From Gracilaria gracilis (Eukaryota; Rhodophyta; Florideophyceae; Gracilariales; Gracilariaceae): a stretch of DNA of 64,000 nt. The stretch covers positions 1 through 64,000 of the forward strand of contig JARGSG010000083.1 in NCBI GenBank assembly GCA_030374805.1, read 5' to 3'. Positions 52,303-63,082 of this stretch are shown in pieces (the stretch's first letter is position 1; each line of letters opens with the position of its first letter). Below the pieces are notes generated by a model. That model made no database searches. It was not told the DNA's origin and saw only the letters and a list, made by a program, of their open reading frames with translations. The translations under genes and the position numbers were made by a program.

Positions 52303-55300
52303 TTACTGCTGCATCTGCATCTGACAGAATCGAAGCCCACGGCCAGATTTGAAAAAGAAGCCGAGCTTGCAGCTGCGGCACAACGCACCAGCCTCTGCTG
52401 TGCCGAGCCACAGACGTCGCTGTGGCGGGTCGCTGAGCTCGAGCTCCATTTCGGTGGAGCCCCATGGACAGGGCGGCAGCGGTGCCGGATGCGGCACACA
52501 CGTCGAGTGCTCCAAACTGCACACGTGCGCGCTGCCATCGCCAAGCCAAACGACGGCGCTCGCGACGCCCAGCGAAACGACACGTGGATCATACCAATCA
52601 GGGAAGGAGAAGCGGTAGGTGGCCACGTGCGCTGCCACGTCCCACACGCGCAGCGTCTTGTCATCCGACGCCGACGCCACGCGCGTGCCGTCCGCGGACA
52701 TGTCTACGCACGTGACCCGGCCCTCGTGGCCGGGCAGCGGCTCGCCAACGGCGGCGCCGCGCTGCGTGTCCCACACGCGCACCTCCCCGTCAAACGACCC
52801 CGACGCGGCGCGCGCCCCGTCCGCGCTCATCGCCACGCATGACACGCTGCCGCCGTGGCCGCGCAGCGGCTCGCCCACGGCGCGCGCACTGCGCACGTCC
52901 CACACTCGAACCGTCGCGTCCCAACCGCCGGACACGAGCCGCCGCCCGTCCGCGCTAAACGAAACATCCCACACCCCGTCGGTGTGCCCGCGCAGCGCCT
53001 CTGGCAGCAGCGCGCCGCTCTCGCCGTCCCACAGCCGAATCGTCCCGTCCCACGACCCCGACGCGATCCGCTTCCCGTCCGCGCTCACCGCCACGCGCCA
53101 TATCGCCTTGTCATGGCCGTCTTCACCGCCGCTCTCAGCCTCCGGCTGCTCGCTGCTCATGTCCCACACTCGAACCGTTCCTTCCGAAGTCCCACAAAGT
53201 CCCTCTACACCGTTTTCCGATGCTCCCACGAACATAATGTTTTCCCCATCACCAAGAACTGTCGTCACGGCGCCCCCATTCTCATGCTCCCACAACCCAA
53301 ACGCTCCATTATGCGATCCCCAGAGAATCCTACTACCTTCTGCAGTAAACGCTACACTTTCCACCCAACCTCCAATCTCAGCAACACCCAAACTTCTTCC
53401 AGTTTCTGCATGCCAGACGCGAATACATTCATCGCTCGATCCGAACGCAATCTTTTCCCCATTCTCACTGAATGCTACACACAGTACCCCACCTTCATGT
53501 CCTGATAGCGCCTCACAAACCACTTCGCCGTTCTCCGCGTTCCATACCCATATCGTGCCGTCACTCAATCCACACACAACCTTTCTTCCACTCCCACTCA
53601 AAGCAACACAAAACACCGTCTCTTCTCTCCCGGTTTCCATTTCATGGGGCGCGTCATCGCCCTGCAAGTCCCACACTAATATCTTTCCGTTGTCTTCAAG
53701 CCCACATGCAACCCATCTTGAGTCCTCACTCACACAAATGCACCACGCCGAATCCGTGCTCTGTCCAATCACAGTCTCCACACTCAACTCAGCGTCCCAC
53801 TTCTTCACACCCCCGTCTTCATCCACGCACACAACTGTTTGTCCATCTTTTGACATTGCAACTGGATCAAATCTTCCTGCAATGTCAGCTGTGCTTCGAC
53901 TTCCGTACTTCACATTATACTGCACTACTCGCATAATATTCCAAGAGGGGCAGAGCACCCTCAGATCGTTCCCCTTCTTCACCACTCCAACAACTTTCCC
54001 TCCCACTGAAATGCTCTCCAAAACAGCCCTTCCTGCAGCTGTCAGGAAACCTTTCTTTGCCTTCAGCCATGGTCTTTCTGCAACCTCTTCAATCTCATTC
54101 ACAAACCTCCGTGTGGTCTCGCACTTTTCCGAGTACCCTACCAGACGTCCGTAAAGCTGAAAGTGTGCTTCTCGAGCGTTCTCCATTACGGTATGATAGC
54201 TCAATCGTACTGCATGTGCAATCACACCCAGAGCCCTCTTCTTCTCCTCCTTTCTTTCCATATCAGAGCAATCCACAGCCTGCTTACCGATGGAAATGTC
54301 ACTCTCAACGCCAAAAATTCCACCACTCTGCATACGCTTCACCACCCAATGCGGTTTTAACAACAACCAAAGCAATTCTTCATACTCTCCAGCTTCATGC
54401 AGCAGTCGACAAACGTTACCTTCGATATATTCATCATCATCTTCCACATTCCACCACTGTCTTCTCTTCCGCTCGGTTGCACAGTTCACAGCTGCAAGTT
54501 TGTCCGCAACCCCTACCTCATTCACGCTCGATTTCCAGCAACATAATTGCTTCAGATTCAACCAACCACCACAGGTTTTTTCTTCGCACTCATCAGCATT
54601 CACAGAAACATTCTTCGCTTGAGATTCAACAGCATCACCACTGCCACTGCAGTAGTTCTCCAACAAGCGCTTGAAATGACCTGACCTCTCATCCTTCGTA
54701 TCGAACAACAGCATGTCAAGAATGTCGTCATGCACACGCAGCATCGAACTTAGTTCTCCCTTACCCTCCGGGATTGTCACATCCACGACAGCAACCGAAT
54801 TGAGCGCTTTCATCACTTCCAAAGCGCTCGTGTCCTCTTTCAACCCCCATAGCCGTCCAAGCATCGACACGGGCACTTCTTGTTGCTTCTGAAGGACACA
54901 AAGAGATCGATGCATGTCTCGAATGGACAACGGAAAGTTCCCCTGCTCAACTCTCTGCTCCCAACGCTGCTCCAGTACTGAGATTGATGCGTTTGTGACA
55001 TTGCGCACCGGTCCGTATCCTGGCACGTCGCACTCAATAATCATATCCGGTTTGCTCTGCAGTTTCTCACCATACAAATGCAGAGCACGTTCTTTAGGTC
55101 CCTTCAATAATGAGAAATACTCCCGAACGCCTGACCCCGTCACAGCGAGCAGTAGAGGAATACCCGCACATACTTTTAGTATACTCTTCAAAGCTTTCAT
55201 GTTCACCTTCCCGATCGTGCAGTGCTCCAACTCAGAGTGTTTCAAAAACATAGCTTTCGAAGCTTCAGCTTCCCTTGGCTCAAACTGTATGGGGTTTTCA

Positions 55301-56268
55301 GCTTCGTTGGCCAGTTCGGTGTCCCTCGTTGTGTATACAAGGCGGCTGTCTTTGTTTATCATGTAAGCCAACACGATAAACGTATTTGCGTCGAATCCGT
55401 TCGTCTTCCAGACATCATCCACAAGAAATAGACATTTGTGATCAGCGAACCACTCTCTTGCCATATCAACAGCTTTCTTTAGCTGTTTCACACTGCGTAT
55501 TTTGTTTCCAAGCATTCTATTCCCTGTTTCTCCAACAATGTGGGCTATCTCCTGAATCAGCTTATCAATTCCAGCATCCTTGCCAAGAAGCATGAACTGC
55601 ACACCATCCGGGAATCTTGATTGGACGTCCTCAACATCTTTTAAGCCCCGTAGCGCACAGCTCTTCCCAATTCCACCTCGACCAGCAGCCACAACTGCCA
55701 GTATCTTATACTCGGACGGTTCTAGAACAGCTGCCTTCAGATCGCCCTCGAACGTATCTGAGGAATTGTAATCCAGAGTGAGTCTTGGTGGGTTGGGCGG
55801 AACAGTACCACATGTTCTGAACTTTGGTTCAATTTGAGACGAAGGTTCACTGGCATGTTCTCTCGTCACTCGCTCCCTTTCCTCAACAGCAGCAGCAAAC
55901 ACCGCAAACTCCTCCTCGATTTCCTCCACCTCGGTGAGGATTTCGTCGTCTCGCCGCACTCGATCGAGCGCAGTAGCGTTCGGAACCGTTTGTGACAGCA
56001 GCCTACAATTGTCCTTCGCATTCTGCAGCTTCGTTGTCCAAGTGATCAGACTGTGTCGAGGGGCATCTTGACGATCTGCTTCGGTCAACCAAGTGCCCAG
56101 GCGTTTGAGATGTTCGTCGAGCAGTGGCTGTACGACTTTCAACCTGCGGCGATTCTTAGAAGCCAAGTCGTGACGACGCACGGGAGCATTGAGCTTGTCT
56201 TCCGCGTAGGTGAGAACGGCTGGCGCAGCTTCAGCAGCGGCAGCAACTCCGGTGATTAAGTCGGCCAT
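52303..56268 (-). CDS. Helical-bundle-NB-ARC-WD40 receptor, gene 3
   Basis: 1321 codons from ATG 56268 (a start 10 codons upstream at 56298 is possible but gives an atypical leader). Residues 1 to about 145 have no TIR; they form an alpha-helical region (MADLITGVAAAAEAAPAVL, then helices around PLLDEHLKRLGTWL and LQNAKDNCRLL) patterned like the four-helix RPW8/HeLo/MLKL bundles that permeabilise membranes. From about residue 148 it matches genes 1 and 2: GRGGIGKS (205-212), LFLVDDVW, VYTTR, GIPLLL, VHD, the HD2-like region and about ten WD blades with the same tail. Homology begins near 55850. The family assignment of the N-terminus is by pattern only. Confidence 0.9.
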   Translation of the reverse strand: MADLITGVAAAAEAAPAVLTYAEDKLNAPVRRHDLASKNRRRLKVVQPLLDEHLKRLGTWLTEADRQDAPRHSLITWTTKLQNAKDNCRLLSQTVPNATALDRVRRDDEILTEVEEIEEEFAVFAAAVEERERVTREHASEPSSQIEPKFRTCGTVPPNPPRLTLDYNSSDTFEGDLKAAVLEPSEYKILAVVAAGRGGIGKSCALRGLKDVEDVQSRFPDGVQFMLLGKDAGIDKLIQEIAHIVGETGNRMLGNKIRSVKQLKKAVDMAREWFADHKCLFLVDDVWKTNGFDANTFIVLAYMINKDSRLVYTTRDTELANEAENPIQFEPREAEASKAMFLKHSELEHCTIGKVNMKALKSILKVCAGIPLLLAVTGSGVREYFSLLKGPKERALHLYGEKLQSKPDMIIECDVPGYGPVRNVTNASISVLEQRWEQRVEQGNFPLSIRDMHRSLCVLQKQQEVPVSMLGRLWGLKEDTSALEVMKALNSVAVVDVTIPEGKGELSSMLRVHDDILDMLLFDTKDERSGHFKRLLENYCSGSGDAVESQAKNVSVNADECEEKTCGGWLNLKQLCCWKSSVNEVGVADKLAAVNCATERKRRQWWNVEDDDEYIEGNVCRLLHEAGEYEELLWLLLKPHWVVKRMQSGGIFGVESDISIGKQAVDCSDMERKEEKKRALGVIAHAVRLSYHTVMENAREAHFQLYGRLVGYSEKCETTRRFVNEIEEVAERPWLKAKKGFLTAAGRAVLESISVGGKVVGVVKKGNDLRVLCPSWNIMRVVQYNVKYGSRSTADIAGRFDPVAMSKDGQTVVCVDEDGGVKKWDAELSVETVIGQSTDSAWCICVSEDSRWVACGLEDNGKILVWDLQGDDAPHEMETGREETVFCVALSGSGRKVVCGLSDGTIWVWNAENGEVVCEALSGHEGGVLCVAFSENGEKIAFGSSDECIRVWHAETGRSLGVAEIGGWVESVAFTAEGSRILWGSHNGAFGLWEHENGGAVTTVLGDGENIMFVGASENGVEGLCGTSEGTVRVWDMSSEQPEAESGGEDGHDKAIWRVAVSADGKRIASGSWDGTIRLWDGESGALLPEALRGHTDGVWDVSFSADGRRLVSGGWDATVRVWDVRSARAVGEPLRGHGGSVSCVAMSADGARAASGSFDGEVRVWDTQRGAAVGEPLPGHEGRVTCVDMSADGTRVASASDDKTLRVWDVAAHVATYRFSFPDWYDPRVVSLGVASAVVWLGDGSAHVCSLEHSTCVPHPAPLPPCPWGSTEMELELSDPPQRRLWLGTAEAGALCRSCKLGFFFKSGRGLRFCQMQMQQ

Positions 56269-56496
56269 TTGAAACGTTCGATAGATAATGTAAAGCACTT
56301 TGCAAGAAGATGGGGCGGTGAGAGTGAGTGAGACGGCGTCGGAGAGACGGCGTCAGAGAAAAGCGAACGGCAGCGGGTGAATTTTAAACAGAGAAGCGTA
56401 GCGGAGATCACAAGAGCGGCGGCGGGGGACACCGGAAAATCTGCAGTGGCCAGTGGAGATAGGTCGCAGTTGGCAAAGTTGGTAAGGTTACACCAA

Positions 56497-56556
56497 TCTG
56501 TGCGATCTCAAATCTCTACAACGCATGGCATCCGTCCTGAGCCAATGAAATTGCGT
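56497..56556 (-). promoter_or_regulatory. Conserved upstream block of receptor gene 3
   Basis: TCTGTGCGATCTC (56497-56509) and AGCCAATGAAATTGC (56540-56554), about 230-288 bp before the ATG. Between this block and the NB-ARC region nothing else resembles genes 1 and 2. Confidence 0.6.
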
Positions 56557-56599
56557 GCTTGCCTTTTGGCAGGGAGGTGCGGGAAACTCGCAAAGATGC

Positions 56600-58820
56600 A
56601 GCTAATTCAAAAACAAGACATCTTGTCGCCTGGTTCTCCGGGAAATATCGTTACGGGCGGGAAAATATCAATATTTTCGCTTCCGTGCACAGTAGGTCTC
56701 TAAACCAAATAGACACTACATTGTCGAAGAATCAGTAGTTGCGCAGTTGATCACCAATTCCCAAGAAAAATTTGCGTCTGACAAAGCGTTTTAGTCTAAT
56801 CCATTTCATTCAGTTATATCCGAAAAAGATCCATTGTTAAAAAAAAACATTCAATGTTTGCAACATCTTTTCCTCCAATCAACAAATTCCATGTTGTCAA
56901 ACTATACAAAAACTCTTTGAAATAGAGATAACGGCAACAAGCTTACACAAGGGCACTGAAAGCCCCCCTTCTCGCTGTTGCCGCCGCCGCTTTCACTCAA
57001 AGAGTCTCAGCCACCACCGCCGCGTCGCTACTCCACCGCACATGGCGCACTGTCGTCTTCCATCCCCGCCGCGCAAGCCCTACAGGCCATGAATCTTCCT
57101 GCCAAGCAACAAGCTGCCGGTGCACCGTTGCTCGCCGGCAACCTCCGTCACCATCGCCATTGTTGACATTTGCATCTATTGCTGCACGCGCCGCCACTTC
57201 TAACTTGCAGTGCCCTACGTGCGTGCACTGCGCCACCAGCAGCCTGGTGCGCAGCGCAGCTGAAGTAGACAACACACGCTGGCCATTCCTTGGACTTCCA
57301 CTTCCATACATACAGATTCTGCATGAACATTCTGCTGTGGCCGTGCTGGCCCTGAGGCGCACTGATTCTAGGACACAGCCACTCCCGGGGTCCCTGGACA
57401 CCGCTGCGCCCTGGACAAGGCTGCGCATGGACGCCGCTGCCCGCCACTTCTACCCCAAAAGCCGTACATGAGTCGCACCCTACTGCCACAGACAACTGTC
57501 TTTCTATCACTCAGTGCTGCTAACGGACACATGGTCGCCAGCGCTGTCATTCTCATCAGTTGCGGCCTGTGTCGCCGTCGCCGCCTTGCACTGCCATACG
57601 TGCGTGCGCCAACTCAGGCGTGGAAAATGATGGTGCCCGCTCGGCGGCTTGACACCAAGCCAAGCTACTCCCTAGCTGCAGCGCCCCTGGGCACGCAGCC
57701 GACGGTGCCGCGAAAAGGACTTTGAAAAGCAGCCAGTCTGGACCCGCCGCTTCCGCTGCCCCACATTCCCCCGCTGTGTTTTCCGTTTGCCGTGCTTGCT
57801 CTGGCGCCGTCGCGAGCTGCTCCCCACATTCTTCGCCGCCGTCACTGCTGGCAGCGCGCTCCGTTGCGAGCTCGATTCCAAATCCGGTGCTGCCGCTGTT
57901 GCCGGTGGCGCGCTCTGAGCCCATGGAACATGCTTTCTTGTGCAACCCTCCCACCGCCCGAACTCTCTTCAATTGTCACCATTCTGTCAGTTGCTGGAAA
58001 CAGCGCTCTGCCACCTGCTACCCGTGTTAATTGTGAAAGCCTGTCGCCGATTGGTCTCCCACTCGCCTGTCTGATTGGTCTCTCTCATGTTTGGTCTAAG
58101 GCTTGGCTTTTCCGTTTTGTATCTACTGCTTTTTGGCTGCAGCGTCCACGACTCACATACTTGTCGGCTTTTCCCGTCGTTGTGGAAGCTTCTGTTTTCG
58201 TGGTATACTGCGCTTGCGCACGCAGCGTTTTTAGTCATCATTGCTGGTCTTTGGAATATCATTCTGGGGTTCTACTCTACGTGTTCAAGTTCTTACTGTG
58301 AGCTCTCTTGGTGGCATTCGATTGGACTGGACTACTCTGTTTTTTGCAATAAGTTGGGCTCATTGGAACAGTGCTGTCGCATTTATGGTATTCCGGATAT
58401 TGAGCAGACACTTGGAGCAAAAGCTTTGCGACGGTAGACGTTTTCTGTCGTGGAGCTCCCTCGGGACGTCCTGGACTCTTTTCATGCTAATGAAATTTCT
58501 ATAATGGACGGTTCTCCCACAGCCACAGACAGATTCCTCGCTTGCTGTCTCTGCGTCGGGGTGGGCCGCCCCCGCCAAGACCTTAGAGGATCTTGCCGAT
58601 GTCGGCTGAAGGACTGCCGAAGAGGATTATGTCTGGGCCTAGGAAAAGGCAAACGATGGAGACCAATGGTGACCAATGCAGGATCAGCAAGCTAGCTGAG
58701 AGGAACCTAATGAAGGGCCAAGGATACTTCTGAAAAGGGGCGTTTAACGAAACAACAGATGCATGCTACAAAAATTCTCCGAAGCACACTTTTTTCAAAT
58801 TGAAGAAGATCGGCCTGGTT
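56600..58820. other. Unassigned region, GC-rich from about 56950
   Basis: 56940-58020 is rich in CCG/GCC and has many short frames on both strands (for example 57160-57471 and 57792-58301 plus). None has a domain or conserved pattern that I recognise. It may be a decayed gene or a CpG-rich regulatory stretch. Confidence 0.3.
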
Positions 58821-58824
58821 TCCT

Positions 58825-60103
58825 CTAAAGATCGTCTGGATCATGCTCGGGATAGTCGCTGTGTAATGGGGCCATGGAACGAAAGTCTACATTGAGGCGG
58901 CGTTTCTTCCGTTCGCGATACAATTGTTGTGTGGACCGGCGTTTATCCACGATGTCCGATCCCATAGAGTAAAGCCTTGTTTTATATTTGCGGTAGAACT
59001 CCCCATCTTCTGCACGCAATGGATGCCACTTTGCATGCATGTTTGTCAGCGCCACAGCCAAATTAGAAAAGTAGTCATAGTTGTCTTCCTTCCAGCGACA
59101 TTTAGAAGAAACAACGGCCCAAAGGGAACAACACCTCCCAAAATAGTTTTCTGCTATAATGCGATCACTCGAAACATCGTGGTTGTCACTGCGCTCTTGT
59201 GAGGTCAGTACACCATTTCGAGGCTGCTTCTTGGGATGAATTGCACGAAGCATTTCCAGAGCTCCCTGGTAGCCTTTGTCCAAAACCACGGCCCAGCTGT
59301 CAGGATGTATCTCGTGATGCCTTCCTTCGTCGACAATATTCTTTTCATCATTTGTCTTTTGTAGTTTGCACTTGTTAAATTCAAGGTTCCGTACTAATAA
59401 ATCAATGTCTGCAATTGAGCCTGGCACGTGTGCAGTACAGTCCACAGCAAAACCGTTCGGCAAAACACTTACTTCTACCTTGTATCCGTACAGTTTATGC
59501 TTCCCACTGTAGTAAAGCTTCGCTTCCTGCAAATTTCCAGACGGCCGGTTGATTTGCTGAAAAGTAACGTCTGTAGCGTACAGAGCGTAAGGAAAATTTT
59601 TAAACTGCTTTCCTTTTTCATTGAGAAACTCTATTGTGTACTTCTCTGTCAGGTCTTTCACGAAGCGTTCATATGCATATGAAGATATTTCTTTCAAGAA
59701 TGTTACCACCATTTTTTCAAAAGTGGGCCCTTTTATTCCAAACACAGTCCCCATGTAGTCCCACTGTCCGGCATGTTTCAGTACAGATAATGTCATAAAA
59801 AGCATATCCTTAGCTCCATATTTGCATCGTTTGCCACGCCCAACATTCCAGTGTGTGTTAATATGTCCTACAAGGAAGCCAAATATTTTCTCGAACTCCA
59901 CACTTGTAGAATTTGTTATGCTTAATATGCTTTTGGTTGCCACCGTTTTCGTAAGAGGAGTCGAACAATGGAGATGGCGAATCATCTTCTTCATCAGTGT
60001 CCTCGTTGGTCACTGTATGTTTGGTAATTTCTGCCGTGCGTTGAGCTGCAGTGTCAGCTAGCATGCGCAGGGCTGCAGTTGTTTTGTCTTGTGACAAGGC
60101 CAT
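58825..60103 (-). pseudogene. DDE_Tnp_4-type transposase (IS5/Harbinger superfamily), one frame break
   Basis: ATG 60103 opens an acidic N-terminal frame that changes near 59920 to the main frame (open from 59994 to TAG 58825-58827). The main frame has all three catalytic blocks: Asp in YATDVTFQQINRP, Asp in VVLDKGYQGA and Glu in IIAENYFGR, with SGKHKLYGYK between. The tail is Lys/Arg-rich, then acidic. A single-base indel would account for the break; a short intron or a separate N-terminal ORF cannot be ruled out. Terminal inverted repeats were not found by eye. Confidence 0.8.
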
Positions 60104-60707
60104 GTGTAATCGCAGTGAATCTGGGCTCTGAATGAGGAAGACTATAATCTCTATGAAAGAGTGGTTGTCTTCCGAGAATGTTGAGTTTTTTCCTTGGATC
60201 GTATGTACATGAGCACCGACTGGTTTGGCCCCATTATTTTGAATCTTTGCTTAATTTAATTTTAGATAATTATATTTTCAGTTTATGTTAAATTATTGGG
60301 TACTTTCTCGGAGACCTTGTTCTCTTGTTAAACACTACCCTTGTTTCGGATACTGTCGAACAACTAGCAGTTATTCAAATAACTGAGAGAAAGCTCTAGT
60401 GGGAGATTTGTGTTACTCTCACGTGAGGAGGACCATCATATATTGCTCACATTTCGATATTAACCCTTATGAGTTTGGCACATGCATGGGATTGCACTTC
60501 TGTACTTGTGCTTGGAGGGAGTTTGCTGCGTTGCGGACAGCAATGTACGTTAACAGGCATGGAGGCGGTTACAGATGTAACATTTCGTTTATAAGATGTC
60601 AACACAGAGAGCAAATCGAAACACGGCGCACTTGCGATGCTGGATATAAAACCGCGCGCCGTCGGCTGCCGTAGCGGTGGGTGCGTCGCGCGCCGCGACA
60701 AACAAAC
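60104..60707. other. Spacer upstream of the ankyrin gene
   Basis: AT-rich to about 60400, then rising GC toward 60700. This is presumably the promoter region shared by the divergent transposase and ankyrin genes; no motif is called. Confidence 0.4.
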
Positions 60708-61052
60708 ATGATCGTTGGAGACGAGCTGCGTGAAGCTGCCAGACACGGCGACTTGCAGCAAGTGACGACGCTGCTGGCGCGGGGCGTTGACGTGAATAGC
60801 GCGGAAGAAGACGGCTTCACTGCGTTGCACTTCGCCGGTAGGGATGGACACGGGGCGGTGGTGAAAGCGTTGCTTGCACTCGGCGCCGATTTCAACCGCG
60901 AGAAGGAAGATGGCTGGACGGTGTTGCACCTCGCCGCTTGGAACGGACACGTGGCCGTCGTGGAATTGTTGATCGCGCGCGGCGCTGACGTGGACCACGC
61001 AACCAAAGATGGCAATACAGTGAATCCTCGTTATAAAGATGTTGCGCAATAA
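60708..61052 (+). CDS. Short ankyrin-repeat protein
   Basis: 114 codons from ATG 60708 to TAA. It has an N-terminal half repeat (DELREAARHGDLQQVTTLLA), two full ankyrin repeats (DGFTALHFAGRDGHGAVVKA and DGWTVLHLAAWNGHVAVVEL) and the first residues of a third (DGNT), where the repeat pattern stops abruptly. Ankyrin repeats mediate protein binding. The sudden end suggests a 3' truncation, perhaps by the sequence at 61021-61226 that carries short direct repeats. Confidence 0.65.
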   Translation: MIVGDELREAARHGDLQQVTTLLARGVDVNSAEEDGFTALHFAGRDGHGAVVKALLALGADFNREKEDGWTVLHLAAWNGHVAVVELLIARGADVDHATKDGNTVNPRYKDVAQ

Positions 61053-61226
61053 GGATATAGGCCTTACAAGGATCTCAGACGCGTTTCCGATTTGCGGATC
61101 GCTGTCTGAGATGTGTGAAGCCATGTCAAAAGGATAAGGATACAAGGATGACTGTGCCAAGAGCTCATGCGCCGTGTCCCATAGAAAAGGGTTTATTCGA
61201 GCATTAGAATCCTCGGTACAAAGATA
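61021..61226. repeat. Possible small inserted element after the ankyrin repeats
   Basis: GAATCCTCGTTATAAAGAT (from about 61022) recurs as GAATCCTCGGTACAAAGAT (from about 61207). Between them ATCTCAGAC and GTCTGAGAT form a 9-bp inverted repeat. Together with the abrupt ankyrin end this looks like a small insertion, but the boundaries are not proven. Confidence 0.35.
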
Positions 61227-61440
61227 TCTATCGATACCCTTTCGGTAGATGCTTGATATCAATACAAACCTTGTTAGTAGCACAAAAAAGACGTTACTGC
61301 TCTGAAAACCGCTCTACATTTCTAACGACTAGATAAAGCTGCAGCTTGTTAACATAAACAGTATACCAGGACGTAGGAGCTAGATACAAAAATCGCGGAC
61401 ACAACGACCTCGCGCATCTTCGTTTGAAAACCAAACTACG

Positions 61441-62231
61441 ATGCCAAAACGCCAAACAATTACACTCTTGCAAAAGCAAGGAATCCAACACGAGTTTAAG
61501 AGAAGGAAAAAAGAAAACATTTCGTGTGACCAAGATACGCTCGCACGGTGGGCGCAAACAGCTTTTAAGCTTGAAAAACAACCTGGCCAGTCAACCATAT
61601 CCCGTATCATAAATGACATTTCCATCGAAGAAATGGTTGGTAATAGAGCCCGTCGTCGGCTGGCTCAATTTCCTGAGTTTGAATGGGCATTGCATGATTG
61701 GGTCACAGCCCAATTTGCAGCAAGAAGAGCAATTAGTGGACCTTTAATTATTGAAGCTGGACGTAGGCTTATAAATGAAATGAATGCAAAGCTTCCCGCC
61801 AAAGAGAGGATAACAATCACATTGAGTAATGGGTGGCTCCAAAACTTTCAACACAGGTTTAATTTACGTAGCCTGAAGTCATATGCTGAGAGTGGAGACG
61901 CTGACCAAGACGCCATTGACAGACACATGGAACGGTTAAAGGCAGAAGTAATGAAATTCGATCCAGATGATCGGTTTAATGCAGACGAGTTTGATGTCTT
62001 CTACCGCATGGCTCCAGACCGCACAATTGCGGCAGAAAGACTACCTGGCCGGAAAAAGGAAAAAACGAGAATCACCTACTTAGCTAGCGCTAATGCAACC
62101 GGTTCGGAACGGATTCCCCTCTTGTGCATCGGTAGGGAAAGAAAGCCTAGATGCTTCAAAGGCAAAACAGGAAGTGATTTGGGATTCGACTACCACTTTA
62201 ACTCAAAAGCCTGGATGAACTCAGAGATTTT
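61441..62231 (+). pseudogene. Pogo/Tigger-like transposase, 3' end cut off by element D
   Basis: About 263 codons from ATG 61441. N-terminal helix-turn-helix segment (LARWAQTAFKLEKQPGQSTI), then a CENP-B-type DNA-binding segment (FPEFEWALHDWVTAQFAARR...LSNGWLQNFQHRFNLR), then the start of the DDE domain with the first Asp in FNADEFDVFYRMAPDRT. Sequence after IPLLCIG and the FKG region ends at 62231, where the LTR of element D begins. The second and third catalytic residues are missing. Confidence 0.82.
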
Positions 62232-63082
62232 TGAGGGGCAAAGCCGGGAACGGAAGAAAAGAACACAAACCGCGCCAGCGGCTACGCACCCAAGGTGTTC
62301 AGCCTTGCTCCCTATTGGGGCAGAGCAGTGGCAGAACCCTCCGATGAGGCCGACACGTGCCGGGCGTAATTCCGGGCAGCCTCTTCCTGACTTACAGACG
62401 GAGGTTGGGGGTGGCAATCGGGTTGCCAACAGGATGGATTCCACTGGGTGTGGCGTATCCCGTGGCAAAAGGGACGAGATAGAAGGTAGCAAAATGAGCC
62501 GCACTGCGGAGCACAGACTCGTGAGAGCTGGGAATCATCCCGAGACAAAAAGGGGCAAACCTGTACAACAGGGCGAAGTGTAACGAAGCCGTAAGACGGG
62601 AAAACAGAAAGAGTTTATGGAAGAATGATAAATAAGAGGCCGTAACGACGGATCGGTGCTTCTCGGTGACGTAGGTGGATAACTTGTCCGGATAAGCGGC
62701 GGTATTCCCCGGGAATGGGGCGAAAGACCGTGCGCAAGCGGAACTCAAGCTAGAGCCAAGGCCTCGTTGAGGTTTAATTCCTGTACAGTGGCGGCAAGTG
62801 CCGCCACTTATATACGGCTGACAAATATCACTACAATATCTAAGTACCCGGCACGCCGGCCAACACTACCCACGTGTACCTCCGTGGCACACTTGCAACG
62901 GCGCATCCGGTAATCGGGCGCGGGCACACACGTGTCGCGCCAATCCTACCCTTCATAGGCGGATCCCTAATCCGGGCCAAATAGGCAAATAGACTTCATA
63001 ATAGTAGGAAGTTCAGCCGAAAATAACAACGGATATATGAGTGGCATCCCCCTCAGTCCCTGCCAAGGGCAATTGCTCTACA
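62232..63082 (-). repeat. 3' LTR of element D (family A)
   Basis: 851 bp in minus orientation, family A. Its outer edge interrupts the pogo-like gene. The first bases read TGAGGGGC rather than TGTGGGGC. Confidence 0.93.

Noticed and set aside
56978-58504. Many frames of 60-170 codons in the GC-rich stretch
   Set aside because: Frames overlap on both strands with Pro/Ala/Arg/Cys-rich composition and no motif, as expected from GC-rich non-coding DNA.
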